DNA of 42,946 nucleotides from Saprospiraceae bacterium (GTDB lineage Bacteria; Bacteroidota; Bacteroidia; Chitinophagales; Saprospiraceae), in contig JAGPCT010000030.1 of assembly GCA_018057925.1 (NCBI GenBank), positions 1-42,946 on the forward strand. The letters are read 5' to 3'. The notes under the pieces were generated by a model that ran no database searches, was not told where the DNA came from, and saw nothing but the letters and a program-made list of their open reading frames with translations. Of this stretch, positions 17,807-26,312 are shown piece after piece. The position numbers were made by a program, and so were the translations under genes. Each line of letters begins with the position of its first letter. Position 1 is the stretch's first letter.

Positions 17807-19444
17807 TTATTTAGGGGTTGTGCCTAATGGTCGCTGACGACTCCAACTTCCGATATATGCGATACCCCAATGGTCAGGGCTAGCATTTTCAAAGTCCAAC
17901 TTATATCTTTCCGGAATTTCCTCTAAGAACGAGCCCACTTCATACTCGGGAAAGATTTCGCGATAGGTAAGCATTGATTCAAAAGAAATACGGCGGTATA
18001 TGTGGGAGCGTGTAATATTTTCAATCGTATCGAGTCCAGAGGCGCCAAGTAGCTCAACAACACTGTCCACGGTACTTTTATGGAAGTTGGCGACCCTGGT
18101 CTTTTTGTCTTCAACGACCAAACCGATGGTCAACTTGGGGTCTTGTGTCGCCACACCTGTCGGACAGCGGTTGGTATTGCACAATAATGCCTGAATACAG
18201 CCTACAGCCATCATCATTGCACGAGCAGAATAACACGCATCAGCTCCGAGAGCCATCGCACGGATGATGTGAAATCCGGTTGTTATTTTACCGGAGGCAA
18301 GTATCTTAATATGTCGTCTGATGTTCAACCCTGTTAACATGTTATGGATAAATGCCAGCCCATCTAACAAAGGTGCGCCAACATAGTTGGAAAACTCCTG
18401 TGGTGCGGCGCCGGTGCCTCCCTCTGCTCCATCAATAGTAATAAAATCGGGATATATATCTTCTTCAATCATGGCTTTGCAGATACCGATAAATTCGCTC
18501 TTGTGCCCGATACACAACTTGAATCCAATGGGTTTGCCATCTGAAAGGTCTCTTAGATGTTTTATAAATAGAACAAGGCCTCTTGGTGTGTCAAAGGCTT
18601 TGTGATAGGGCGGACTAGCAACGAGTGTATGCGGCTCTATACCTCTGATATGGGCGATCTCCGGTGTGTTTTTTGAAGCCGGCAAAATACCGCCATGCCC
18701 CGGCTTAGCGCCCTGAGACAGCTTAATTTCAACCATCTTCACCTGCGGAGTTGCCACTTTAATTTTAAATAATTCAGAACTAAAATTACCATCTTCTGTA
18801 CGACATCCAAAATATCCTGTACCTATCTGCCAGATGATGTCTCCACCATGTTTTAGGTGATGAGGCGTCAATCCACCCTCACCGGTATTGTGTGCAAAGC
18901 CTCCTATCTTAGCTCCTGCATTCATTGCCTCAACGGCATTGGCACTAAGCGAACCATAACTCATTGCCGAAATATTGTAGATGCTGGCGGAATAAGGCTG
19001 TTTACAATCTTTGTTGCCAACAACAATTCTCGGATTATGATTCAGCGTAGAGAAGTCCTTGGGTGAAATAGAATGACAGAGCCATTCGTAGCCCTCTGTA
19101 TATACATCGAGTTGTGTACCAAAAGGCATCGTATCATTGTCCTTTTTTGCTCGTTGATATATCGTATTGCGGTCGATCCGGTTAATAGGGCGACCATCGA
19201 TGTCACTTTCTATGAAATACTGGTATATCTTAGGTCTTAGTTCTTCCATAACATATCTCAGACGTCCTGCTACCGGGAAAATCCGCATAAGAGCATGTTT
19301 TTTCTGAAACATGTCATAGTAGCCTAAACCTGAAATGGCCAAGACTATTCCCAACAATACGTACCAGTTGGGATTTAAAAACATTGAAAGTCCAAGTACT
19401 ATTAAAATAGTTACCGTGGATATAAGGACAAATTTTTCTCTCAT
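17807..19444 (-). CDS. membrane-anchored FMN-binding glutamate synthase-family protein
   Basis: A 545-residue protein homologous only to the FMN/synthase domain of the large subunit of glutamate synthase. Two N-terminal membrane helices (residues about 5-23 and 26-43) anchor it. The catalytic barrel shows ISAMSYGSLS, GEGGLTPHH, IKLSQGAKPGHGG, DGAEGGTGAAP and an intact 3Fe-4S cysteine set with the CxxxxxCxxxxC spacing (GCIQALLCNTNRCPTG, near residue 415-430). It lacks the glutaminase domain and GXGXG domain of GltB, and no gltD is nearby, so real glutamate synthesis is doubtful. Stand-alone versions are widespread but their reaction is unsettled. The GreA-like gene lies 64 bases upstream on the same strand. 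Confidence 0.88.
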   Translation of the reverse strand: MREKFVLISTVTILIVLGLSMFLNPNWYVLLGIVLAISGLGYYDMFQKKHALMRIFPVAGRLRYVMEELRPKIYQYFIESDIDGRPINRIDRNTIYQRAKKDNDTMPFGTQLDVYTEGYEWLCHSISPKDFSTLNHNPRIVVGNKDCKQPYSASIYNISAMSYGSLSANAVEAMNAGAKIGGFAHNTGEGGLTPHHLKHGGDIIWQIGTGYFGCRTEDGNFSSELFKIKVATPQVKMVEIKLSQGAKPGHGGILPASKNTPEIAHIRGIEPHTLVASPPYHKAFDTPRGLVLFIKHLRDLSDGKPIGFKLCIGHKSEFIGICKAMIEEDIYPDFITIDGAEGGTGAAPQEFSNYVGAPLLDGLAFIHNMLTGLNIRRHIKILASGKITTGFHIIRAMALGADACYSARAMMMAVGCIQALLCNTNRCPTGVATQDPKLTIGLVVEDKKTRVANFHKSTVDSVVELLGASGLDTIENITRSHIYRRISFESMLTYREIFPEYEVGSFLEEIPERYKLDFENASPDHWGIAYIGSWSRQRPLGTTPK

Positions 19445-19508
19445 GATTTATATCAAAAAATAGAAAGTAATAATGCGAAAATAATAATGATTTGTTGCTA
19501 AAAATAAT

Positions 19509-19883
19509 TTATTTGTTTTTAACAGACAAAATTTTTAATTGCTTCAGACCGCCGGGAAGCTTCCATTCTACGATATGCCCTTCGCCAAAGCCAATAAGAG
19601 CAACGCCAAGTGGTGAGAAAACCGAGATTTTTTGTTGCGTCGTATCGGCATCCTCCGGCAAAGTAATGGTGATATTCCATAACTTTTGATTGGCTTCATC
19701 CCGGATCTCTACTCCCGAATTAAGGCGAATGATGCTGGATTCCAACTTGTCGTCCGGAACAACTTTCGCTCTTTCCAGCTCAATGCCGAGCTGACTCACT
19801 TCTTTGGTCTTTAATTGAACCGGAAAATTTAAGATCATTGTCTTGAGCAACTTATACTCAGTATCACAAATTATTGGTATCAT
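19509..19883 (-). CDS. GreA/GreB C-terminal domain protein, Rnk-like
   Basis: A 124-residue cytoplasmic protein. Residues about 50-120 match the GreA/GreB C-terminal domain (SSIIRLNSGVEIRDE, then SPLGVALIGFGEGHIVEW and PGG). The N-terminal part is too short to be the full coiled coil of GreA, which fits the Rnk group (regulator of nucleoside diphosphate kinase) that binds RNA polymerase without full transcript-cleavage activity. Here the hairpin tip (KVVPDDKLES) looks shortened. It is probably transcribed with the glutamate-synthase-like gene downstream, but no functional link is apparent. Confidence 0.8.
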   Translation of the reverse strand: MIPIICDTEYKLLKTMILNFPVQLKTKEVSQLGIELERAKVVPDDKLESSIIRLNSGVEIRDEANQKLWNITITLPEDADTTQQKISVFSPLGVALIGFGEGHIVEWKLPGGLKQLKILSVKNK

Positions 19884-19985
19884 ATCTTTGATTTTTAAAT
19901 TTAAATTTTGGAAGTCAATACAGGTTACGTATGTACTGATTTTGAATAATTAAATAAATGTTAAATTGTTAAAACGAAGCCTTTT

Positions 19986-20018
19986 CCCTCCGTTTTAACG
20001 ACTAAAATGAACGGAGGG
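19986..20018. repeat. hairpin upstream of the GreA/Rnk-like gene
   Basis: CCCTCCGTT (19986-19994) is perfectly complementary to AACGGAGGG (20010-20018), loop 15 bases; the nearby CGTTTTAAC occurs twice. It lies about 100 bases upstream of the GreA-like start in the 407-base divergent gap. It has no following T-run on either strand, so it is not an obvious terminator. Nothing else in 19884-20258 could be named. Confidence 0.5.
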
Positions 20019-20258
20019 CAGGAAACTTGAAGGCCTTCAATTGTGTATTCGTCCATACCGATGTCCCGATAGAGCCTATTATTTCACTATGTTTAAAATA
20101 AAAATACACTTAAAGAAAATATAATTTTAATTAATAATTACAAAGATAATAAACATTGTGCATCTTAGATAGTTTGATTCATATACTTAATTATATTTTA
20201 GCAATCACAACACGGGAAGCGGGCTTATTTTTAATTATTTTATTCCTAATTCTTGTTG

Positions 20259-20266
20259 TACCTTTG
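20259..20266 (+). promoter_or_regulatory. -7 promoter box for the aldehyde dehydrogenase gene
   Basis: TACCTTTG matches TAnnTTTG, 24 bases before the ATG at 20291. The -33 region is AT-rich with no clean TTG. Confidence 0.45.
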
Positions 20267-20290
20267 CGCCTCGAAAATTGAAAAATTAAT

Positions 20291-21817
20291 ATGGATTTAT
20301 CTTTTTTAAAAAAATTGGGAATCAACGACTTAAATTCCGGAACGACTACCGGGTTATCGTGGCAAGATTCTCCTGAATTGATTGAAAGTTATTCACCCGT
20401 TGACGGCAAATTAATCGGAAAAGTGAGCGTCACATCCGAAGAGGCATACAATAAGGTAATTGAAAAGGCAGAAGAAGCGTTTATTCAATGGAGAAATATC
20501 CCGGCACCCAAGCGTGGTGATATAGTCCGACAGTATGGCGATGTTTTAAGAGCCAATAAAGATGCTTTAGGTCGCTTGGTTTCTTACGAAATGGGAAAAA
20601 GCTTACAAGAAGGCTGGGGAGAAGTCCAGGAGATGATAGATATATGCGACTTTGCTGTGGGTCTTTCAAGACAGTTATATGGACTAACCATGCATAGTGA
20701 ACGCCCCGGCCACAGGATGTATGAGCAATGGCATCCACTGGGTATTGTAGGTATTATCAGTGCATTCAACTTTCCGGTAGCGGTATGGTCTTGGAACTCC
20801 ATGATAGCGTTGGTATGCGGAGATGTGTGTGTATGGAAGTCCTCTGAAAAGGTTCCCCTTAGCGCAGTTGCGTGCCATTTATTACTCATAGAAGTGCTTA
20901 AAAACAACAATGTCCCTGAGGGTGTATTGTCCTTAGTCACCGGAGATTATAAGGTGGGCGAGTATATGACAAAAGATTCCAGAGTCGCATTGGTATCAGC
21001 AACCGGAAGTGTACGTATGGGAAAAATAGTTGGAGCAACTGTAGCTTCGCGACTTGGTAAGTCTTTATTGGAATTGGGAGGCAATAATGCCATCATCGTT
21101 ACGCCCGATGCAGATATGAATATTGTCCTGACAGGAGCCGTATTTGGAGCTGTGGGAACAGCAGGTCAAAGATGTACTACGACAAGGCGACTCATCATCC
21201 ATGAAAGTTTGTACGAGGTGGTAAAAGAGAAGTTGAAAAAGGCTTATGGTCAACTTGTGATAGGCAATCCGCTTGACGCCGGCGTACATGTGGGTCCACT
21301 GATCGATAAGGATGCAGTAGAACAATATTCATTTGCCCAAGAAAAGATAATTGAAGAAGGCGGTAGTTTCGTCGTTGAAGGTGGAGTGTTGAGTGGGCCG
21401 GGATATGAGAGCGGGTGTTATGTCAAGCCTTGTATAGCTGAAGTGGAGAACCATTATCAGATTGTCCAACACGAGACTTTTGCCCCTATCCTTTACCTCA
21501 TAAAGTATAAAGAGCTCAGCGAAGCAATAGCGCTCCAAAATGGTGTTCCACAAGGACTTTCTTCGGCAATCATGACGACCAATCTCAGAGAAGCGGAAAC
21601 TTTTCTTTCTGCCAATGGTTCTGATTGTGGCATAGCAAATGTTAATATCGGAACAAGTGGAGCTGAAATAGGCGGCGCATTTGGCGGCGAAAAAGAAACC
21701 GGAGGTGGCCGAGAAAGTGGCTCTGATAGCTGGAAAGCTTATATGAGAAGGCAGACTAATACAATTAATTATAGCACACAATTACCTTTGGCTCAAGGCA
21801 TTAAGTTTGACTTATGA
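20291..21817 (+). CDS. amaB: ALDH7-type dehydrogenase (piperideine-6-carboxylate / aminoadipate semialdehyde)
   Basis: A 508-residue cytoplasmic NAD(P)-dependent aldehyde dehydrogenase. It is clearly of the ALDH7 (antiquitin) group: WRNIPAPKRGDIVRQ, YEMGKSLQEGWGEVQEMIDICD, SERPGHRMYEQWHPLG and the C-terminal GGGRESGSDSWKAYMRRQTNTINYS. Catalytic residues are all present: N160 (SAFNFP), E261 (LLELGGNN) and nucleophile C295 (GQRCTTTRR). This group oxidises alpha-aminoadipate semialdehyde, in equilibrium with piperideine-6-carboxylate, to aminoadipate in lysine breakdown. No other lysine gene is in the window, and the enzyme may instead clear toxic aldehydes. A strong terminator follows at 21827. 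Confidence 0.92.
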   Translation: MDLSFLKKLGINDLNSGTTTGLSWQDSPELIESYSPVDGKLIGKVSVTSEEAYNKVIEKAEEAFIQWRNIPAPKRGDIVRQYGDVLRANKDALGRLVSYEMGKSLQEGWGEVQEMIDICDFAVGLSRQLYGLTMHSERPGHRMYEQWHPLGIVGIISAFNFPVAVWSWNSMIALVCGDVCVWKSSEKVPLSAVACHLLLIEVLKNNNVPEGVLSLVTGDYKVGEYMTKDSRVALVSATGSVRMGKIVGATVASRLGKSLLELGGNNAIIVTPDADMNIVLTGAVFGAVGTAGQRCTTTRRLIIHESLYEVVKEKLKKAYGQLVIGNPLDAGVHVGPLIDKDAVEQYSFAQEKIIEEGGSFVVEGGVLSGPGYESGCYVKPCIAEVENHYQIVQHETFAPILYLIKYKELSEAIALQNGVPQGLSSAIMTTNLREAETFLSANGSDCGIANVNIGTSGAEIGGAFGGEKETGGGRESGSDSWKAYMRRQTNTINYSTQLPLAQGIKFDL

Positions 21818-21826
21818 TAAATGACG

Positions 21827-21870
21827 ACTTCGAGTGTTGAGAATAAAATGCTGAACACCCGAAGTTTTTT
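21827..21870 (+). terminator. rho-independent terminator after the ALDH7 gene
   Basis: ACTTCGAGTGTT (21827-21838) pairs with AACACCCGAAGT (21854-21865) with one mismatch, followed by TTTTTT. It starts ten bases after the stop codon. Confidence 0.8.
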
Positions 21871-22001
21871 GAACCAAAAAATGATGATCCAAATACCATA
21901 GATTCAATGAGATAAGACCTTTTTTTATGCCAAAAAAACCGTATAATAATTGGTCTTTTTAATATTATAAAAAATTATTATAAAATAAGAATAATAATCA
22001 T

Positions 22002-22009
22002 TAGTTTTG
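22002..22009 (+). promoter_or_regulatory. -7 promoter box that settles the start of the next gene
   Basis: TAGTTTTG matches TAnnTTTG. It overlaps the first possible in-frame start (TTG 22007), so that start cannot be on the transcript; the ATG at 22103, 93 bases on, with its signal peptide is preferred. No clear -33 TTG. Confidence 0.4.
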
Positions 22010-22102
22010 TGGCATAATTCCATGATATTACCATCCGATAGAAATATCGGACTATTTAAACGCGATGTTCAAATATCCGCTAGGTCTCTTAATGGAATAT
22101 TG

Positions 22103-23359
22103 ATGATAAGATATTTGCTGACTGTTTTTTGTGCTTTTTTGTTAAGTAACTCTGTTTACAGCCAACAGGTCTTTTGTGCTAAAATACCCGGTTATACCGG
22201 ATATGCTATCCCCAACGAGTCTGGAATTAAGTTTGATGAAATTATGGGCTGTACTGAATGGTCCAATGAAGACATAACCCTACAATACAATGTACGGATT
22301 GAGTCCAAGGGGGACATGAGTATTCGCTTGATGCTATCCAATGACGGTCCATCGCCTGCTTTCCTTAGCTTGAAGTTTGGAGATAAAGTTAGAGAGTTAA
22401 AAGTACCACCTACCGGGGGAAACACAAAATATACAATCGTAGATGCAGGTGTCTTTACTGCCGATTATCCCGGATTTTATTCTATTTGGATTAAACCGGT
22501 ATCTAAGACAGGAACATATTACCCCGGTATCATGAATGTGCAATTATGTACGCCATTTGCCGATAAGATTACCTTCCCTACTGTCCCGGAAAGAAATGCT
22601 TCAACAGTCAATTTGACGTATTTGCCGATGGCCAATGAGAAGATACAAAGCATGTATGTTAGTACAAATGTCCCTAACAGCTATGATTATCAGGGCACAC
22701 GAGTGTCGGCCATAAGTAATGAAGTATATAGAGTAGGTATGGCAAATGAAGTCTCCGGACGATATATCTATATGTCTTGGAAAAATATAGCTGGATATAG
22801 CAAACCCAACTTTAAGTTTTCACAATTTAAAAACTTTCAAATTGATTCCAGTAATGAAAAGATTACTCGGTTGGTTATTCCATATAATTGGTCACCTGAC
22901 CAACCCTTGTCTTTCTCGTTAATTCAAACCAAGGATAGCTGTACTCAAGAATACAATTTGGAAGCCCGTATCTATAATGAAAGGAAAAAACGATGGCATA
23001 CAATCTGTATTGTAAATGGTGGCAATACCCATCAGCTCGTCAAAAATTGGTATAGTGCCATCATCAATTCCGATCCCAACACCGGCAACGTTGAGCACAA
23101 AGCTCTTTTTTCAAATCCTATTGCAATTTCTTCTGATGGACGTAAAGTTAAACTTTCACAGGCTCGTTTCGGACATGATTTGAAGGGGAAAACAGAAAGG
23201 TGTGATTATGGAGCAGGCATTGAAAACGATTCTTTTTGGTTAAGTACCGGCGGTTTTTCTTTCCCTCAAGCTACTTATGGCAGAATTTATGAAATTAAAA
23301 GCCGTACAGACTCTCATTTAGACGACAAGATGTTTGCCAGCTACGATTTAACTAAATAA
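22103..23359 (+). CDS. secreted DUF5077/DUF3472-like protein
   Basis: A 418-residue protein exported by a signal peptide (MIRYLLTVFCAFLLSNSVYSQQ). Residues about 25-150 look like a carbohydrate-binding-like beta-sandwich (WSNEDITLQYNVRIESKGDMSIRLML ... YPGFYSIWIKP), as in DUF5077; residues about 190-415 resemble DUF3472, with WYSAIINSDPNTGN, GRIYEIKSRTDSH and several aromatic/Gly motifs. These families occur together in predicted secreted proteins of Bacteroidota and planctomycetes and are thought to bind glycans, without a proven reaction. The protein stands alone, with its own promoter box and no visible terminator. The family assignment is from memory and moderately certain. Confidence 0.62.
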   Translation: MIRYLLTVFCAFLLSNSVYSQQVFCAKIPGYTGYAIPNESGIKFDEIMGCTEWSNEDITLQYNVRIESKGDMSIRLMLSNDGPSPAFLSLKFGDKVRELKVPPTGGNTKYTIVDAGVFTADYPGFYSIWIKPVSKTGTYYPGIMNVQLCTPFADKITFPTVPERNASTVNLTYLPMANEKIQSMYVSTNVPNSYDYQGTRVSAISNEVYRVGMANEVSGRYIYMSWKNIAGYSKPNFKFSQFKNFQIDSSNEKITRLVIPYNWSPDQPLSFSLIQTKDSCTQEYNLEARIYNERKKRWHTICIVNGGNTHQLVKNWYSAIINSDPNTGNVEHKALFSNPIAISSDGRKVKLSQARFGHDLKGKTERCDYGAGIENDSFWLSTGGFSFPQATYGRIYEIKSRTDSHLDDKMFASYDLTK

Positions 23360-23397
23360 ATTGGCACTTTTTGTCAAATCTACCAAACACCTTTTCA

Positions 23398-23426
23398 TTG
23401 GCAATTATATTATTTGAATATTTTTG
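23398..23426 (+). promoter_or_regulatory. orphan promoter-like pair with no gene downstream
   Basis: TTG (23398-23400), 18 bases, TATTTTTG (23419-23426). No coding frame with a start follows on this strand before the convergent lipid kinase gene at 24037. It could drive a small RNA or be chance in AT-rich DNA. Confidence 0.3.
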
Positions 23427-23666
23427 CAAATCCTATTCAACTGAATCCAATTAAATCTGCAAAAGATATCCGTGATTATTTCTTTAATTTTTTTTAAAAT
23501 CACATTCCACTTAGGGCTATTGCGAAATTTGTGATAAATATTCTATACGTTAATGTGACCGTCCTTATTTTATCCGTCTTAATAGCGAACATAATATTTC
23601 AAAGGAAATATGGCTGTTCCCTCATATTTAACGATTATCATTCAGAATTGTCAAAAGTCAATTCAA

Positions 23667-23812
23667 CCCCAATTCAGCAGTAAAGGTTTTGAAAAACCTT
23701 ATAGTGCTGATTATGAGGGTTAATCCCGATGTACGAACGTTTCAATAGTTTACAGAAACCATTGATTAGGAGTCGTAAATCGATTCCGCATTTGCGTAAT
23801 GCGGAATTTGGG
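23667..23812 (+). mobile_element. MITE-like element, full 146-bp copy with TTCAA direct repeats
   Basis: Begins CCCCAATTCAGCAGTAAAGG and ends ATGCGGAATTTGGG. Identical TTCAA flanks it (23662-23666 and 23813-23817). Three hairpin-forming modules are visible: CAGCA...TGCTG with an inner AAGGTTTT/GAAAAACCTT pair; a degenerate CAATAGTTTACAGAAACCATTG; and TTCCGCATT/AATGCGGAA, a perfect 9-base stem with a 5-base loop. The copy at 34407-34552 has the same length and order in the opposite direction. In the rest of the 677-base convergent gap only a small hairpin (TTGAGCAT/ATGCTCAA, 23902-23924) stands out. Confidence 0.75.
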
Positions 23813-24036
23813 TTCAATTAGGCATATAGCCAACAATGCTAAGTACACACACACTTAGAGATGGGTAACTCCGAAAAGGGTTGCCCTATTTTTTTTCCAG
23901 ATTGAGCATCTGTCTTATGCTCAAAGAAAATTATACCGATTGGATATTCGTAATAGTCCAATTACATTGGCCTAAACGACTATCTCATCGGCATTATACC
24001 AAAATATGTTGGACTAATTTATAAATCAATTTGGTA

Positions 24037-24957
24037 TTATATATAAAATGCGATAGCTTTTTCTTTAACCTGAACTTGTAAAGGAGTATATCCAACAAAC
24101 TCGCCATCCATATCCACCGGTATCTTGTTTTCTTTTGAATTGATCTTAATGTTTTCTACCTGTTGATAAATAATGCCACCGATACGAAGGTGTTTACATT
24201 TTTGTGCATCTCTGATATTTCGAATATATTCCCATTTTGAAACATCACCAATTACAACGACATCTAGTTTGCCATCTGTAATATTGGCGTCAGGAGCAAT
24301 ACCGATGCCGCTTCCAAAGTATTTTCCATTGGCTACTGTCAATAACATTGTTCTTCCTTGATATTGAAGGTTAGAACTCGAAGCAGAAAACCATTTGTTT
24401 TTATAAGAAAATAAACTACTTATTATCGCCTTTTGATAGGTTAAGAAAGGAGTTAAAAACCGGGATGAATCCTTTAACCGACAAGATACATATCCACCAA
24501 GTCCAACATCTACAACATTGATGAAATAACGACGACTTTCTTGTTGCTTCTCAGAGATAAATGTAGCCAAACCGACATCAATAAGCTGAGTTCGGTCTTT
24601 ATCAATGGATTGTTTTAATCCTACTATAGTGTTAGGTGAATTAGTGGACCTTATAAAGTCGTTGCCGGTGCCAATAGGAATTACACCCAACCTGAGTTGC
24701 TCCTTTTCTTCTATTGTCCAAGATGAAGTTGCGTCTAAGATGCCATTGAGTGTTTCATTTAAGCTTCCATCGCCACCTGCGCTGATAATCTGTCGATAGC
24801 CGTTATAAATTGCTTGAAACGCTAATTCACGTGCATGACCGGCATATTGTGTATATTCTAAGTGTATATTTTCCCGATTATAGTGCTTTAATATTTCGTC
24901 TGCTAAATGCTTCGCCTGGCGAGCCTTTTGATTGATTATAAAAAACACTTTGTGCAC
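24037..24957 (-). CDS. diacylglycerol kinase-like lipid kinase (YegS/BmrU family)
   Basis: A 306-residue cytoplasmic or membrane-associated kinase using ATP to phosphorylate a lipid such as diacylglycerol. GGDGSLNETLNG (residues 61-72) and PIGTGNDF (94-101) are the two nucleotide- and metal-binding motifs of the DAGK catalytic domain; the N-terminal IINQKARQAK replaces the usual INPxAG. The C-terminal beta-sandwich ends with VDMDGEFVGYTPLQVQVKEKAIAFYI, typical of the family. The start is a GTG. It stands alone with repeat elements on both sides. It shares its fold with NAD kinase but the GTGND motif separates them. Confidence 0.88.
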   Translation of the reverse strand: MHKVFFIINQKARQAKHLADEILKHYNRENIHLEYTQYAGHARELAFQAIYNGYRQIISAGGDGSLNETLNGILDATSSWTIEEKEQLRLGVIPIGTGNDFIRSTNSPNTIVGLKQSIDKDRTQLIDVGLATFISEKQQESRRYFINVVDVGLGGYVSCRLKDSSRFLTPFLTYQKAIISSLFSYKNKWFSASSSNLQYQGRTMLLTVANGKYFGSGIGIAPDANITDGKLDVVVIGDVSKWEYIRNIRDAQKCKHLRIGGIIYQQVENIKINSKENKIPVDMDGEFVGYTPLQVQVKEKAIAFYI

Positions 24958-25010
24958 TTGTTCAATATTTTCTGATATACCAGCTGATTACAACAATGGA
25001 GGTTTTCCCA

Positions 25011-25319
25011 TACCCAAAGAACGCTGCTTATGAGCGTAGTCCTCATGAACGTAACGTTTTTCAATACAGCATTTTCTTATGCTGATTTAGGTCAAGCCCG
25101 ATGTACGAATCGTTTCAATGGTTTCTGTAAACCATTGATTACGAGTCGTAAATCGATTCCGCATTTGCGTAATGCAGAATTACATCTAACTAAATCACAA
25201 CAAGTTGAATATCAAATACTTGGAAATATATTGATTCGTGACTATTTGAATATCAACACAACAAAAAGTTAGCTTCATATTTCTTAAAGAAACTATTGTA
25301 CCTTTAATAAGAATTTGGG
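25011..25319 (+). mobile_element. MITE-like element, composite copy (about 309 bp)
   Basis: The right end (AAGAATTTGGG, 25319) and the 140 bases before it match the second-type copies at 5859 and 11299, while 25096-25182 carries the hairpin modules of the 146-bp type in nearly intact form (CAATGGTTT/AAACCATTG perfect stem; TTCCGCATT with ATGCAGAA). The left end is degraded; CCCAAAG at 25011 is my best guess. No flanking duplication is seen. The right end lies nine bases from the stop codon of the leftward lipoprotein gene. Confidence 0.6.
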
Positions 25320-25328
25320 TTAAAAATA

Positions 25329-26231
25329 CTAATAATTGGGAGTTATGTTATACACTAAACCCAATTTCAGTGCCGGCATTGACGGGTATTGCCCCTTAAC
25401 GCGTTTAAATGCATTCATAAAATCAACTTGAGTCTCAAAAGATAGGTGCTTGGCAGGCATCACACGTATTACAATCGATGGAGTAATGTCCCAAAACCTC
25501 CTCGCATTGATATAATCAATTCTTTGAAATACGTATTCATCCCCCGAAAATGTAGCATACTTTAACTCCTCAATAATGTACTCCCTAATCATATCCTTAT
25601 TGTATATAGAATAATTAATATTCAAGCCAAATCCAAATTTCACCCTGGGCCAACTAAATCCAAAGTGAGTAGTATTTCCCATCGAATATCGCATTACCCT
25701 ATAATTCAAATCTTTAGGATGCCAAGAATAACTCTGATTATCAGGATTCTTTACGAGCTCTACGCCCGCAATATCCACCGATTCTATCCCACCCATGACG
25801 TGTATCGCCGTGCTGATATACTTGTGCCCGCTATAGTGGATCACTCCAATTCCCAATCTTGCTAAACCTCCTCGGGCAAACTCGTTGTAAAAATAGTTGT
25901 ACCGCTTGGCATTTCCCAGAGGAGAGTGATTGGTATAATAGAGTACACTCTCGCTGAGAAAAATCTTATTACTAATCTTGTGGTCAACATTAATTGAAAA
26001 CTGATTAATGCTGGAGTTTTTGTCTTCATCGACAGCTCCCGAATATAAATCGACCTCAGCAGAGATATCCATACAACGCACAGAATCAGACAAGAGCGTC
26101 AAATGTGTTATATTCTGCGTCTGACGATTAGCCGGATAATTTTTTTTACCTACATAATCAACTAACGTGATACCACAACTTTGTAAAACAACGCACGATA
26201 ACACCATAAAATAAAATAGATGACTTTTCAT
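25329..26231 (-). CDS. lipoprotein, unknown, beta-rich
   Basis: A 300-residue lipoprotein: the signal (residues 1-19) ends in LQSC, a standard lipobox. The mature part is rich in alternating aromatic/polar strands (FSINVDHKISNKIFLSESVLYY; VKFGFGLNINYSIYN; HLSFETQVDFMNAF; PALKLGLVYNITPNY), suggesting an outer-membrane barrel-like or beta-sandwich fold, with the final strand ending in an aromatic residue. I do not recognise the family. Its promoter (26266-26273) lies beside an AAATGG repeat array. The stop codon is followed within nine bases by a repeat element. Confidence 0.7.
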   Translation of the reverse strand: MKSHLFYFMVLSCVVLQSCGITLVDYVGKKNYPANRQTQNITHLTLLSDSVRCMDISAEVDLYSGAVDEDKNSSINQFSINVDHKISNKIFLSESVLYYTNHSPLGNAKRYNYFYNEFARGGLARLGIGVIHYSGHKYISTAIHVMGGIESVDIAGVELVKNPDNQSYSWHPKDLNYRVMRYSMGNTTHFGFSWPRVKFGFGLNINYSIYNKDMIREYIIEELKYATFSGDEYVFQRIDYINARRFWDITPSIVIRVMPAKHLSFETQVDFMNAFKRVKGQYPSMPALKLGLVYNITPNY

Positions 26232-26265
26232 AATTCATAGATTTGATGATTAATAATTTATGTTT

Positions 26266-26273
26266 CAAAGTTA
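26266..26273 (-). promoter_or_regulatory. -7 promoter box for the lipoprotein gene
   Basis: TAACTTTG on the minus strand matches TAnnTTTG, 34 bases before the ATG. The -33 zone falls inside the GAAAATG repeat array. Confidence 0.45.
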
Positions 26274-26283
26274 CTAATAAAAA

Positions 26284-26312
26284 TTGAAAATGGAAAATGG
26301 AAAATGGAAAAT
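26284..26312 (+). repeat. short tandem array of GAAAATG
   Basis: Four consecutive near-copies of the 7-base unit GAAAATG, then a degenerate inverted echo (CATTCTC, CCATTCTCCATT) up to 26341. It occupies the expected -33 position of the leftward lipoprotein promoter. A 7-base unit count could slip and change promoter spacing. Confidence 0.6.

Noticed and set aside
22007-22102. TTG start for the DUF5077-like gene
   Set aside because: The TTG is part of the likely -7 promoter box, and the ATG at 22103 begins a signal peptide.
23902-23924. Hairpin TTGAGCAT/ATGCTCAA as terminator of the lipid kinase gene
   Set aside because: No T-run follows on either strand in the right place; left as an unexplained small stem.
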